From assembly GCA_023252235.1 (NCBI GenBank), contig JAHEXH010000003.1:1-64000 (forward strand): a DNA stretch of 64,000 bases, given 5' to 3'. The position numbers and the translations under genes are program-made. The notes below the pieces were generated by a model that was not told the origin of the DNA, searched no databases, and saw nothing but the letters and a program-made list of their open reading frames with translations. This DNA comes from Nitrosotalea sp. GTDB taxonomy: Archaea > Thermoproteota > Nitrososphaeria > Nitrososphaerales > Nitrosopumilaceae. Positions 26,428 to 35,490 of the stretch are shown here, piece by piece. Each line of letters opens with the position of its first letter. Within the stretch, counting starts at the first letter, position 1.

Positions 26428-27761
26428 CCATTCCTAGAATTCAGTATTTTTTTCTTGTTAGATATAAAATCACTGATTAAGACCCTATCAATTTTTTCCG
26501 GATTAATATAATATGCTTTCCCCCGTAGATGTTTTTCAAGACTTTCAACATAACTCAATAGTTCCGCTTCTTCGCTTACCATTATAGTATCAATTTCGAT
26601 ACCTTCTTTTTTGCATTTTTTTGCTTCGTACAGTGTTTTTGATTCCACCGCAGGATCAACTTGTCTATATCGATAACACAGGTATACCATTTCATCACCT
26701 AAATCCAGTTTGACATCTCTCTCATTTTTTATTTTAGAGAGAGTCGTTTCATCTGGTCTGTAAAAATGTGAATATGGTTTATCTGATAGTATTGCATTTT
26801 TTTGTGATTCATCATCAACAAAACAGGCGCTTGGTTGACCATCAGTTATTAGAACAATTCTTTTATTTTGTGATCCATCTTTCTTTAGGATCTTTAACGC
26901 TAGTCTCATGGCAGCTTGATAATTCGTATAATGAAGGAAATTATCATTTGCATCATAAGTTTTCAGATATGGTATGTCATGAGGATCAATTTGTGATGCA
27001 AGTGAACCAAAACCAACAATGTAAATAGAATCATTTGGAAAGAATTTTTTATTCAATACATATAATGCCCACAGAGCCTTTTTTGCTGCTTCTATTCTAG
27101 TTCCTTCTCCTGAACTTAGAGAATATTTCATCGTAGAACTAAGATCTATACAGTAAACTACTGTAACTTTTACTTCTCCCTTTGTCTCAAATTTTTCAAA
27201 ATCATCAAATTCTATTTCAAGTGGGAATTTAATAGGTTCATTTTTAATTTTTTTTCTCTGTATAATATTCAACATGGTCTTTGGTACATTCAGATGTTTG
27301 ATGTCATCTCCTACTTCGAGTTTTTGTGTTGTGTCAAGTATTGTATCACCTGATCCAATATTCTTAGTTTCATGAAAACCAGAACCTCCTTCATTAACTG
27401 CTTTCATAACATCTTCAAGCATTATTTGCCCAATTTCAAAAAAAGCTTTTTTCGTTAACCATTTTTTATCATCTTTGAGATAACCAAGTTTCTGCAAACG
27501 TTTTGTCATCGGTTCATCATTATCAGATACTTCTGTTTCTTGTTGATTTTCATTTTTTTCTTGATTTTCTGATGTTTTCTGCATTGCACCTTTCAATATG
27601 CTTTCCAAATCTTTCATTGATGGTGTTTTTTCTTTTAAGACCTGATTTGCAATTGTTTGAAGAGATTGTTTGAGTTCTTCATTAGATATCTCAGATGAAG
27701 GATTTTCAGATTTATTATTCTCGCTTGGAAAATAGACAAAGTTTGCTGTATTAGCTCGCAA
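26421..27761 (-). CDS. VWA-domain protein paired with a MoxR-type ATPase
   Basis: The 446-residue protein has a disordered, Glu/Asn-rich N-terminal part (about 15-90) and a C-terminal von Willebrand A domain. The MIDAS metal site shows as D206-L-S208-S-T210, with a later LITDGQPSACF segment carrying the conserved Asp. The first position set is DxSxT rather than DxSxS. In known pairs such as RavA/ViaA and CbbQ/CbbO, the VWA protein directs the ATPase to a client enzyme. It overlaps the ATPase gene by 11 nt. The client is unknown. Confidence 0.85.
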   Translation of the reverse strand: MRANTANFVYFPSENNKSENPSSEISNEELKQSLQTIANQVLKEKTPSMKDLESILKGAMQKTSENQEKNENQQETEVSDNDEPMTKRLQKLGYLKDDKKWLTKKAFFEIGQIMLEDVMKAVNEGGSGFHETKNIGSGDTILDTTQKLEVGDDIKHLNVPKTMLNIIQRKKIKNEPIKFPLEIEFDDFEKFETKGEVKVTVVYCIDLSSTMKYSLSSGEGTRIEAAKKALWALYVLNKKFFPNDSIYIVGFGSLASQIDPHDIPYLKTYDANDNFLHYTNYQAAMRLALKILKKDGSQNKRIVLITDGQPSACFVDDESQKNAILSDKPYSHFYRPDETTLSKIKNERDVKLDLGDEMVYLCYRYRQVDPAVESKTLYEAKKCKKEGIEIDTIMVSEEAELLSYVESLEKHLRGKAYYINPEKIDRVLISDFISNKKKILNSRNGW

Positions 27762-29385
27762 TGTATGTGCCCTCTTTTCTATCTAGAATTTTAGGCTCTA
27801 GCCAGCAGAGACCATCAAGTACCAATTCTACAACTCCAGCTTTGAGTTCATTATGTGCACTTTCTGAAAACAGTAGAGCATCGTTAGAAATCTCATGCTT
27901 TTTAGTTTCTTTTACAAAGCCCTCCTGATCAGAAATGACTTTTTGATATACATTAGTAATCAAATTTAGAAGAGAATTAAAATTCTTCAATTGATTGTCG
28001 TATGATGTTTGCATACTATTTGAACCAAGTATCATCTGTGATACTTGGAATGATTTACCTAGGAATTCTTTTTTTATCGAGTCTAAAATGCTCGAGTCCA
28101 CACCTGTCAAATATTCAAGCGATGTTTCTTTCATAGCGTTGAAAATTAGACTTTTTAGAACTTTTGTACGATTTTCTGTTATATCATCAAGTTCAGCAAG
28201 TTCAAATTTTACAGATTGAGTAATGGAAAATATATCACATGGTCTTGGTACAGCAAGAATATCATGAGATATAGATCTGGTTCTTTCTGCTTCGCCTACA
28301 AGCAGTTCTAAACTATGAACACCCATTCTGACACTCACACCCTTGTCTTGATTAATTTCATTACTCGAACGAGCTGTTTGAACAATTCTCGTTAAGATTT
28401 TCAATAAGAATATAGGAATAAATGATCTCGGTATTTTCGCTTCCTGTATTATTATAAGCATTTCTTCAATGATTGATCTTGGGTAATGAGTTTGAATGTG
28501 GCTTTTTAATCTGTCATAAAGTGGTTCGATTATTTTTCCAGAGTGAGTATAATCTATAGGGTTTGCAGTTGCAAAAAATACTGTTTTGGGTTCAAAGATG
28601 ACAGGAAATGAACCAGTAGTGAATCTTCCCTCTTGTAAGACAGACAACAGCGCTACTTGTTTTCTTGTATCAAGAACAGGTAATTCATCAATACAAAATA
28701 ATCCATGTTTTGCTTGCATCAGCTGACCTGGGGAATAAGATTCAATTTCATACATTTCTGTACCTTTCTTTGTTATCTTGATTGCATCTATCTGACCAAC
28801 CAAATCCTTTACAGAAATGTCCGGAGTTGCCAATACATACTTGAATCTGTGTCGGCCATTAACCCATTCAATTGGAGTATCAAGTTTATTATTGCGAATT
28901 TTTTCTATGCTTTCACCATCAACATAAAATTTTGGAATTGTCATGTGATTTTCTTTATCCTCCAATAAAGATATCAGATCATTAGGTGGAAGATCTAGGG
29001 GACAATCATTTGTTATACTACCTCTAATTAGTGGCATTGGGGAAAGCAGAGTTTCTGCAATGGTTTGGGCTATCCTAGTCTTTGCCTGCCCTATTTGTCC
29101 TACCAAAATCACATCATGGCATGATAGTATCGCTCTATCCAAAGCAGGAATAACATCATCGTCAAAACCTATTATTCCAGGATATGTAATACTTTTTGAT
29201 TTTATCTTTGAAATTAAATTTCTACGTAGTTGTTCCTTTGCACCAACTACCTTGTAATTAATTTCTAGGAGATCTCTTAATGTCTTAATTTGTTTATAAT
29301 CTTCAGGAACACCAGCTAGGATTTCAGCATACTTTGGTTCTGAACCATAACTTCTAGTAACAAGATTTTCAAGTTCCTGAGTCAA
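27751..29385 (-). CDS. MoxR/ChlI-type AAA+ ATPase
   Basis: At 544 residues, the protein has Walker A GQIGQAKT (96-103, the GxxGxAKT form of MoxR/RavA and Mg-chelatase ChlI). Walker B is FCIDEL (230-235), followed by FFATANPIDYTHSGK (sensor 1) and PLYDRLKSH (arginine-finger region). A long insert between the Walker motifs (about 130-215) and a helical C-terminal domain follow. Members remodel proteins or drive cofactor insertion together with VWA partners. First gene of a three-gene leftward operon. Confidence 0.88.
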   Translation of the reverse strand: MTQELENLVTRSYGSEPKYAEILAGVPEDYKQIKTLRDLLEINYKVVGAKEQLRRNLISKIKSKSITYPGIIGFDDDVIPALDRAILSCHDVILVGQIGQAKTRIAQTIAETLLSPMPLIRGSITNDCPLDLPPNDLISLLEDKENHMTIPKFYVDGESIEKIRNNKLDTPIEWVNGRHRFKYVLATPDISVKDLVGQIDAIKITKKGTEMYEIESYSPGQLMQAKHGLFCIDELPVLDTRKQVALLSVLQEGRFTTGSFPVIFEPKTVFFATANPIDYTHSGKIIEPLYDRLKSHIQTHYPRSIIEEMLIIIQEAKIPRSFIPIFLLKILTRIVQTARSSNEINQDKGVSVRMGVHSLELLVGEAERTRSISHDILAVPRPCDIFSITQSVKFELAELDDITENRTKVLKSLIFNAMKETSLEYLTGVDSSILDSIKKEFLGKSFQVSQMILGSNSMQTSYDNQLKNFNSLLNLITNVYQKVISDQEGFVKETKKHEISNDALLFSESAHNELKAGVVELVLDGLCWLEPKILDRKEGTYIAS

Positions 29386-29469
29386 TGTGATAAATACTCT
29401 CTAAATCCGATTTAAAGTATTATTATTTTAGTATGGTTTTTATCGGGGATACAGGGGATTTTTTAATAC

Positions 29470-30099
29470 TTGTCTTCACAGGAATTCAGACATATCGTTA
29501 GAATTGCGGGTAAAGATGTTCCCGGTGCTAAAAAGACCATCATAGGAGTTGGTCAAGTAAAGGGTATAGGTTACAATTTTGCTAGATCACTTTTACAAGT
29601 ATTAAAAATTAATCCAGACAGCAATGTGGGTTTTCTCACAGAATCACAAGTAGAGCAAATAGAGAATGCGATGAGAAATCCTTCATCGGTTAACATACCA
29701 TCTTGGTTTCTAAACAGACGAAAAGATATGGACACAGGGAATGATTTTCACCTCATTACTTCAGATGTTGATTTTAATATAAGAAATGATATTGAACGAG
29801 AAAAAGGTATGAACAGTTGGAGAGGATTTCGTCATACATATGGATTAAAAGTTCGTGGACAAAGCACTCGCACTACTGGTAGAAAAGGTGGTGCAGTTGG
29901 AGTAAAGAAAGGTGGCAAGGTTTTACCAGCTGGTTCTCCAGGTGCTCCAGCTGAAGGTGCAGCGGCAGCAGCTCCAAAGGCTGGTGCAGCTCCTGCAGCG
30001 GCAGCAGCTCCAAAGGCTGGTGCAGCTCCTGCAGCGGCAGCAGCTCCAAAGGCTGGTGCAGCTCCTGCAGCAAAACCAGCTGCGGAAAAGAAGAAGTAG
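29470..30099 (+). CDS. rps13: 30S ribosomal protein S13 with a repeat-built Ala/Pro/Lys tail
   Basis: Residues 1-150 are archaeal uS13 (head protein that contacts the subunit bridge and tRNA): [30 protein letters not shown] and [18 protein letters not shown] are all present. The tail (about 151-209) is an added low-complexity extension built from a 12-residue unit [12 protein letters not shown], ending in PAAEKKK. Total length 209 is well above the usual 150-170. The start is TTG, as no in-frame ATG precedes the conserved region. rps4 follows 9 nt later. Confidence 0.95.
   Translation: MSSQEFRHIVRIAGKDVPGAKKTIIGVGQVKGIGYNFARSLLQVLKINPDSNVGFLTESQVEQIENAMRNPSSVNIPSWFLNRRKDMDTGNDFHLITSDVDFNIRNDIEREKGMNSWRGFRHTYGLKVRGQSTRTTGRKGGAVGVKKGGKVLPAGSPGAPAEGAAAAAPKAGAAPAAAAAPKAGAAPAAAAAPKAGAAPAAKPAAEKKK
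29971..30075 (+). repeat. 36-bp in-frame tandem repeat in rps13
   Basis: Units begin at 29971, 30007 and 30043; the first two are identical and the third diverges only in its last few bases. Each encodes the same 12 residues. The local G+C is far above the surrounding DNA. Confidence 0.95.
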
Positions 30100-30108
30100 G
30101 TGAATTAG

Positions 30109-30675
30109 ATGGGAGATCATCCAAAGAATTCGCGCAAAATGTGGAGAAAACCAAAACGTCCTCTCAATTATGATTTACTAAATGAAGAATTACATGTTTT
30201 AGGTACTTTCGGACTCAAGAACAAAAGAGAATTATGGAAAGCACACACTGAACTTTCAAGAATAAGAAATCAAGCAAGATCACTCTTAGCATTAACCCAA
30301 GATATCAGAGTTACAAAAGAACCAATACTTATGAAATCACTTGCAAGAGTTGGACTTGTAAAGGAAAATTCAACATTAGATGATGTGCTTAATCTAAAAG
30401 TAGCCGACTTTTTATCTAGACGATTACAGACATTCATTCAGAAAAAAGAATCAATCAAGAGTCCATACTTGGCAAGACAAATAGTTGTTCACGGTCATGT
30501 AATGATTGGAGATAGAGTAGTCAATATTCCGTCATATACAGTAAAAGTTGAGGAAGAAGACCAAATTCACTTATCCCCAGAATTAGACCTTAACAAGGCA
30601 AAGCAGCAACTTACCCAAGAGGTAAAAACTGAACAGCCGGATCAGGAAGTAAAAACTGAACAGCCAACTGAGTAA
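30109..30675 (+). CDS. rps4: 30S ribosomal protein S4 (uS4)
   Basis: This 188-residue primary 16S rRNA-binding protein shows the archaeal N-terminus (KMWRKPKRPLNYDLL). An S4 RNA-binding domain follows: RRLQTFIQKKESIKSPYLAR, then QIVVHGHVMIGDRVVNIPSY. The C-terminal end carries a doubled EVKTEQP unit absent from ordinary S4. In many archaea rps11 and rpoD follow; here glmS follows, so the cluster is broken after S4. Confidence 0.97.
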   Translation: MGDHPKNSRKMWRKPKRPLNYDLLNEELHVLGTFGLKNKRELWKAHTELSRIRNQARSLLALTQDIRVTKEPILMKSLARVGLVKENSTLDDVLNLKVADFLSRRLQTFIQKKESIKSPYLARQIVVHGHVMIGDRVVNIPSYTVKVEEEDQIHLSPELDLNKAKQQLTQEVKTEQPDQEVKTEQPTE

Positions 30676-30721
30676 AATACACGCAATCATTATTTATCAA
30701 TAAAATGTATAAAATATCAAC

Positions 30722-32482
30722 ATGTGTTCGATTATAGGATATCTAGGCATCAATTCTGCCGCCCCAATAATAGTCAAGGGGCTAAAAAGAATGGAATATC
30801 GAGGTTACGACAGTGTAGGAGTTGCAACTTTTTCAGAACACCATATCAATGTAAGAAAAGGAGTAGGCAAAGTCTTAGAGGTAAATAAAGCAGTAAAGCT
30901 CGATGAACTTTCTGGCACCATAGGAATAGGCCATACAAGATGGGCTACACATGGAATGGTAACTGATACAAACGCCCATCCACATCCATCAAGTTCAGGA
31001 GAAGTTGCCATTGTACATAATGGAATAATTGAGAATCATGAAGAGTTAAAAAAAGAACTCCAAGAGCGAGGTTATACTTTTAAAAGTCAGACAGACAGCG
31101 AGGTCATTGCAAATCTTCTTCAATACAATTATGACAAGACAAAAGAGATTAAAAAATCTGTAGTAGATACAGTTTCTGAGCTAAAAGGAAATTATGCGTT
31201 TGTGGCAGTTTTTCAAGATGGTACATTAGCTGCCGCTAGACTTCATGAACCGCTCATAATCGGAGTAGGAAAAGAAGGATATTTCATTTCAAGCGATGTG
31301 TTAGGATTTGTAGAATATACAGATGAAGTAATCTATCCAGATAACAGAGAATTTGTTATCATTGACACATCCGGATTGAAGATCTTTGATTTTGATGCAA
31401 ACCCAGTACAACATCAAATAACCAAAGTATCAAAAGAATTTGCCGATGCATATAAGGGACAATATGCTCATTACACTCTAAAAGAAATTTCAGAACAACC
31501 TACAACAATATTAAATGCTGGTAACAATACCAAAATTGAAATTGATTTAGCTTCTGATTTGATAAAGCATGCAAGAAACTTGTACATTACTGGAAGTGGA
31601 ACGAGTTATAATGCTGCATTAATTGCAAAATTTCTCTTTTCAAAATATGCAAAGATAAAGATCGATCCACTAATTTCTAGCGAAGCACAATTTTCTCCAG
31701 ACATATTTGAAGAGAAATCAATTCTAATTGCAATATCTCAAAGCGGAGAGAGTGCGGATGTATTAGAGGCCGTAAGCATTGCAAAAAAGGCAGGATCTAA
31801 AATTATATCAATTGTCAACATGATGACTTCTTCATTAGTTCATCAATCATCCATTTCAATTGGACTTAACTGTGGTCCAGAGATAGGAGTTGCCGCAACT
31901 AAGAGTTTCACTTCCCAACTTGTAGTGCTGTATAAAATGGTCGATAAGATATGCGATGGCTGCATAGGATTAGATCTTACAAAAGTGTCAGAGGCAATCA
32001 AGAAAATTCTTTCTAATGATTCCAAAATCCAAGATGTTGCAAGGAGACTAAAAGACGTTTCAGATATTTACGTATTAGGAAGAGGTATTCATTATCCAAT
32101 TGCTTCAGAAGGTTCATTGAAGCTAAAGGAGCTTACATACATTCATGCAGAAGGACTTCCTGGTGGAGAATTAAAACATGGGCCATTAGCATTGATGGAT
32201 TCTAATTCTTATGTGTTAATCATAAATCCAAATGATTCAACCTATAATGATACGTTAACATCAGCTAGGGAGATAAAAGCTAGAGGTGCCAAGATAATAG
32301 GAATTTCTGATAAACCAAGTGATGTATACGATTACTGGATAGACATTCCCAGCATTACGGAGTCATTGTATCCACTTGTAGAGATAGTACCCATACAACT
32401 TCTTGCATATTATGCAGCACTTGAGAAAGATACAGATCCAGACTACCCAAGAAACTTGGCAAAATCAGTAACAGTCAAGTAA
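30722..32482 (+). CDS. glmS: Glutamine-fructose-6-phosphate aminotransferase
   Basis: GlmS makes glucosamine-6-phosphate, the entry to UDP-GlcNAc for surface glycans. The 586-residue protein has the N-terminal class II glutaminase with nucleophile Cys2 (MCSIIGYLG) and RMEYRGYDSVG. Two SIS domains carry TGSGTSYNAAL and SQSGESADVLEA, then the C-terminal HAEGLPGGELKHGP and the closing LAKSVTVK tail. Nearby secreted proteins with N-glycosylation sites fit this pathway. Its end overlaps the convergent cobT by 8 nt. Confidence 0.97.
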   Translation: MCSIIGYLGINSAAPIIVKGLKRMEYRGYDSVGVATFSEHHINVRKGVGKVLEVNKAVKLDELSGTIGIGHTRWATHGMVTDTNAHPHPSSSGEVAIVHNGIIENHEELKKELQERGYTFKSQTDSEVIANLLQYNYDKTKEIKKSVVDTVSELKGNYAFVAVFQDGTLAAARLHEPLIIGVGKEGYFISSDVLGFVEYTDEVIYPDNREFVIIDTSGLKIFDFDANPVQHQITKVSKEFADAYKGQYAHYTLKEISEQPTTILNAGNNTKIEIDLASDLIKHARNLYITGSGTSYNAALIAKFLFSKYAKIKIDPLISSEAQFSPDIFEEKSILIAISQSGESADVLEAVSIAKKAGSKIISIVNMMTSSLVHQSSISIGLNCGPEIGVAATKSFTSQLVVLYKMVDKICDGCIGLDLTKVSEAIKKILSNDSKIQDVARRLKDVSDIYVLGRGIHYPIASEGSLKLKELTYIHAEGLPGGELKHGPLALMDSNSYVLIINPNDSTYNDTLTSAREIKARGAKIIGISDKPSDVYDYWIDIPSITESLYPLVEIVPIQLLAYYAALEKDTDPDYPRNLAKSVTVK

Positions 32483-33539
32483 TTTTTGCATATTCTTTTT
32501 CAGTCAAATCCAAAAGTCCTTTGGCATCAATTCCGGTTTTCAACATACATGCAATAGACGCACCTCCTGCACCAGCTCCTTCTTTGACAAATCCTTCAGC
32601 ATAGGATCGTAATCCAGAAATTTCAGATTCAGCAAGTTTGAGTTTAGCTACCAGTATAGGAATATCCAGTATCTGCGATACAGTCTCAACCAAATTTGCA
32701 GATTTGTCTTCGGTCACATAAGAAGTAGTACCAATAGAGGTATTCTTTCCTTCAAACCCTATGCTTTTTGCAAAAGCAAGTACAGCGGCCATTTGTGTTC
32801 CTCCGGCTAATATCACCCTAGATATTTCTGAAGCTGTACTAAGAATACCTGCAACTGTTGGAATCATTGGATCACCTAATTGTGAAACAATTTCAAAGGG
32901 ATCATTTGATTGCAATCTTTTTAGTGCATCCTTTACGGTTTGAGTTTTAAGTTCTATAGGATTTTCTGGCATGCTACTACTAACAAGTCCTCTAATTCCA
33001 AGTCCTTCAAGCACTCCAAGTGCAGTTGTGGTACCACCCGGAATGCTCTCACCAACAACAACACAATCAGTTGAAGCTCCCAAGAATCTTCCAATTATTC
33101 TGCCATATTCTACCGCTTTCCCAATTTCTTCCATACTCAGTGCCGGTTCTTTTCCGATATTTTTTCCATAGTCCAAGTTCATATCAATGAAAGGAAGTTT
33201 TGGTGATACCTTACTGCCTGCGTTTACAATAATACTTGGAATACTTGCTGCTTCTAGTGCTGTTTTTGTTAACAATGCAGGCGTTGGTTTTCCATCAGGA
33301 GTCATAGGAATTACAGATATGCTTTTGCAATACCCATAGTGAATAAATTCAGCGTCGGCAGGTCCTGTGAATTTTATCAGATCAGGATGCTTTCCAGCCA
33401 TAGTTATTCCCGGTATTTCGGATGTTGCAGTATAAGAAATAACCAAAGAAAAAATAAATTTTTTTTGTTCAGTTTGTTTTATGAATTCTAAACCTTTTTG
33501 CTTGTTTCCGAATATTTCGATGTCTTGCAGATTAATCAC
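32475..33539 (-). CDS. cobT: CobT-like nicotinate-nucleotide:dimethylbenzimidazole phosphoribosyltransferase
   Basis: The 354-residue protein matches the archaeal CobT-like family involved in activating the lower ligand of cobalamin. Conserved parts are HPDLIKFTGPADAEF, VVNAGSKVSPKLPFID, VVVGESIPGGTTTALGVL (phosphate-binding Gly-rich loop) and ILAGGTQMAAVLAF. Thaumarchaea are known B12 producers, which fits. It overlaps the next leftward gene upstream (metallo-hydrolase) by 8 nt, so the three genes 32475-34850 form one operon. Confidence 0.9.
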   Translation of the reverse strand: MINLQDIEIFGNKQKGLEFIKQTEQKKFIFSLVISYTATSEIPGITMAGKHPDLIKFTGPADAEFIHYGYCKSISVIPMTPDGKPTPALLTKTALEAASIPSIIVNAGSKVSPKLPFIDMNLDYGKNIGKEPALSMEEIGKAVEYGRIIGRFLGASTDCVVVGESIPGGTTTALGVLEGLGIRGLVSSSMPENPIELKTQTVKDALKRLQSNDPFEIVSQLGDPMIPTVAGILSTASEISRVILAGGTQMAAVLAFAKSIGFEGKNTSIGTTSYVTEDKSANLVETVSQILDIPILVAKLKLAESEISGLRSYAEGFVKEGAGAGGASIACMLKTGIDAKGLLDLTEKEYAKIT

Positions 33540-34146
33540 TGCCCATAAAATTCACAAATTCTTCTTCAGTTCTAGGTTGTAATACAAAATTAGTTTTTTT
33601 TTCTTTACCTATTGTTGAATTTGGAGAGATTCCATAATTATGCCCAGGATACAACACAAAGTTATCATCAAGTCTGTAAATAACATCAAACAAGCTATGA
33701 TAAAGCTCTTTTGCACTCCCTCCAGGCAAATCAACTCTGCCACAATTCCCTACAAAAAGTGCATCTCCTGAAAAAATTTTTCCGTCACCAACTAGACAAA
33801 TACTATCTTTTGAGTGTCCAGGAGTATGAAGTACAATAAGTTCGGAATTACCAAACTTTATTTTTTCTCCATTGGATAATCGTATATCATTTTTCAGGGT
33901 AGAGGATTCATGTTGTAAGATTTTAGATTTTGTATGTTTTACTATCGCATCATTTCCTATTGTATGATCGAAATGATGATGTGTATTTATTATGTATTTG
34001 ACTTTGAGAGAGTTTCTTTCCAATGTTTCAATTACCAAATCTAGATCCCAAGACGGATCAATAATCACTGCTTCTTTAGTCTCTTCATCTTCAATAACAT
34101 AAGTAAAGTTTTGCATATTTCCTACTTCTAGTTGATACACTTTCAT
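33532..34146 (-). CDS. Metallo-beta-lactamase fold hydrolase (glyoxalase II-like)
   Basis: The 204-residue protein has the family metal site THHHFDHT (near 57), then H at LHTPGHSKDS, D in FSGDALFVGNCGR and H in YPGHNYG. It resembles hydroxyacylglutathione hydrolase or persulfide dioxygenase-like proteins, but archaea lack glutathione, so the thiol ester substrate is unknown. It overlaps nnrE by 4 nt and cobT by 8 nt. Confidence 0.9.
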   Translation of the reverse strand: MKVYQLEVGNMQNFTYVIEDEETKEAVIIDPSWDLDLVIETLERNSLKVKYIINTHHHFDHTIGNDAIVKHTKSKILQHESSTLKNDIRLSNGEKIKFGNSELIVLHTPGHSKDSICLVGDGKIFSGDALFVGNCGRVDLPGGSAKELYHSLFDVIYRLDDNFVLYPGHNYGISPNSTIGKEKKTNFVLQPRTEEEFVNFMGSD

Positions 34147-34850
34147 AACACGCCAATCTCCGCTTCTGGAGGTATTCCTATTTTCTCAACGACTATTTTT
34201 CCACACATATCTTTACCTTTTGGCATCCCAATTTTCATTTTGTGAAAAGTTATAGTGATATCAGCTTTTACACACTTGTCATTTACTATTCCGGTATCTG
34301 GATCAAGGCCAGATGGTACATCAACAGCCAATTTGAAAGCATGAGATTTGTTTATGAGATCTATTGCTGATGAATACGGTTCTCGAATATTTCCAAGTAT
34401 ACCAGTGCCAAGTATCCCATCTACTATCATTTCTGCGTCAATTGCATAATCAAGTCCATCAGTGTCAGATGCAAGTACAAGATTCACCGAATTCATTTTC
34501 TCTAAAATTTTCCAGTTAGATCTAGCTTCTTCTGTCTTTATTTTATCTGGATGTCCTAGAAGTATAACGGTAGGTTGAAACCCAAATCCAGCCAAGTGTC
34601 TTGCCACAACAAAAGCATCACCACCATTATTTCCCAGTCCCGCAAAAACGATTATCTTTTTTGACGTTAAATCAGAATAGCGCTCAATAATGTATCTGGC
34701 AGTAGCGGCGCCTGCGTTTTCCATCATTAGTTTTCTAAAAAAACCCATTTGATGCCCATTCTCTTCAATTTGCATCATTTGTTTTACAGTGATTTCCACA
34801 ACAATGTGGAATTTTATGTCAAATATGGGCTTTACCAATGCAGTATTCAT
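34143..34850 (-). CDS. nnrE: NAD(P)H-hydrate epimerase (YjeF N-terminal domain type)
   Basis: The enzyme repairs damaged NAD(P)H hydrates. Family features are the ENAG substrate loop near 44, VFAGLGNNGGDAFVVARHL (about 66-84), the IVDGILGTG segment with the catalytic Asp, and LAVDVPSGLDPDTG. Only the epimerase domain is present; the dehydratase domain that is often fused is absent. The first about 17 residues look non-conserved: a GTG at codon 18 (VEITVKQM) may be the true start. Confidence 0.88.
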   Translation of the reverse strand: MNTALVKPIFDIKFHIVVEITVKQMMQIEENGHQMGFFRKLMMENAGAATARYIIERYSDLTSKKIIVFAGLGNNGGDAFVVARHLAGFGFQPTVILLGHPDKIKTEEARSNWKILEKMNSVNLVLASDTDGLDYAIDAEMIVDGILGTGILGNIREPYSSAIDLINKSHAFKLAVDVPSGLDPDTGIVNDKCVKADITITFHKMKIGMPKGKDMCGKIVVEKIGIPPEAEIGVL

Positions 34851-35112
34851 GTACGAAGTTCGTTGTATTTTGAAAGCGATCTCAAGTTTGCTGAAATCAT
34901 GCTACTACATTATTTGGCAAATTAATTGGAATTTCTTGAACAATAATGATACCACAATGTGATGAGTAGTGGGAATTCAAGACTATTGGACGAATAATCA
35001 AAACATTAAGAGATGAAAAAATAATTTCATCAAATGAAATGTAGAATGTTCCTATCAACACATGATAGTATTTTTTAATCAATTCAGTTTGATAGTGTCT
35101 TTAAATTTTTAA

Positions 35113-35197
35113 TGCGGGAGAAGGGATTCGAACCCTCGAAATCCTAAGATACTAGCCCCTCAAGCTAGCGCCTTTGACCAGGCTGGGCGACTCCCGC
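35113..35197 (-). tRNA. tRNA-Leu (GAG)
   Basis: Read leftward, the acceptor stem GCGGGAG pairs with CTCCCGC and the T loop is TTCGAAT. The anticodon stem CTAGC/GCTAG holds loop TTGAGGG with anticodon GAG. An extended variable arm marks class II Leu. The length of 85 nt shows no intron. Confidence 0.93.
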
Positions 35198-35220
35198 ACA
35201 TTTGGTTTTACCCATGTATG

Positions 35221-35231
35221 GTTTTTATAAG
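35221..35231 (+). promoter_or_regulatory. TATA-like element of the rpoN-eno-rps2 cluster
   Basis: GTTTTTATAAG is centred about 27 nt before the GTG at 35253, the spacing of leaderless archaeal transcripts. This supports the inner GTG over the one at 35247. Confidence 0.5.
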
Positions 35232-35252
35232 CCTTGATTACTTTTTGTGTCT

Positions 35253-35489
35253 GTGCTGATTCCTGTTAGATGTTTTAGTTGTGGAAATTTGATTGCTGAC
35301 AAGTTTAAAGAATATCAAAATCGTGTAAAAAGCGGCGAAGATCCTAAAAAGGTTTTAGATTCATTTGGCTTCAAAAGATATTGTTGCAGAGCTATGATAT
35401 TGACATCAGTTGAAACAATACATCAAGTTATTCCATTTTACGAAGCAATTAGAAGAAGAGAACAAGAAGTAAGATCCGAACTAGAATAG
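35253..35489 (+). CDS. rpoN: DNA-directed RNA polymerase subunit N
   Basis: This small zinc-binding subunit (Rpb10-like) carries the zinc site CFSCG near the start and the CC pair in RYCCRAMI. Starting at the GTG of 35253 gives the family N-terminus MLIPVRCF and 78 aa. A GTG six bases earlier adds two residues (80 aa) and remains possible. eno starts one base after its stop. Confidence 0.95.
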   Translation: MLIPVRCFSCGNLIADKFKEYQNRVKSGEDPKKVLDSFGFKRYCCRAMILTSVETIHQVIPFYEAIRRREQEVRSELE

Positions 35490-35490
35490 A

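Noticed and set aside
29873-30154. Open frames in other phases over the rps13 tail (Leu/Gln-rich peptides)
   Set aside because: These are by-products of the 36-bp repeat; the rps13 frame is clearly the coding one.
30722-32482. glmS riboswitch/ribozyme before glmS
   Set aside because: The 46-nt gap before glmS is too short and AT-rich for one, and this element is bacterial.
34955-35060. Possible C/D box sRNA (GTGATGA at about 34959)
   Set aside because: No matching D box (CTGA) at a proper distance on either strand.
34897-35082. Leftward 61-codon frame before tRNA-Leu
   Set aside because: Low-complexity Ile/Val-rich peptide, no start signal, and the gap contains inverted repeats and tRNA flanks instead.
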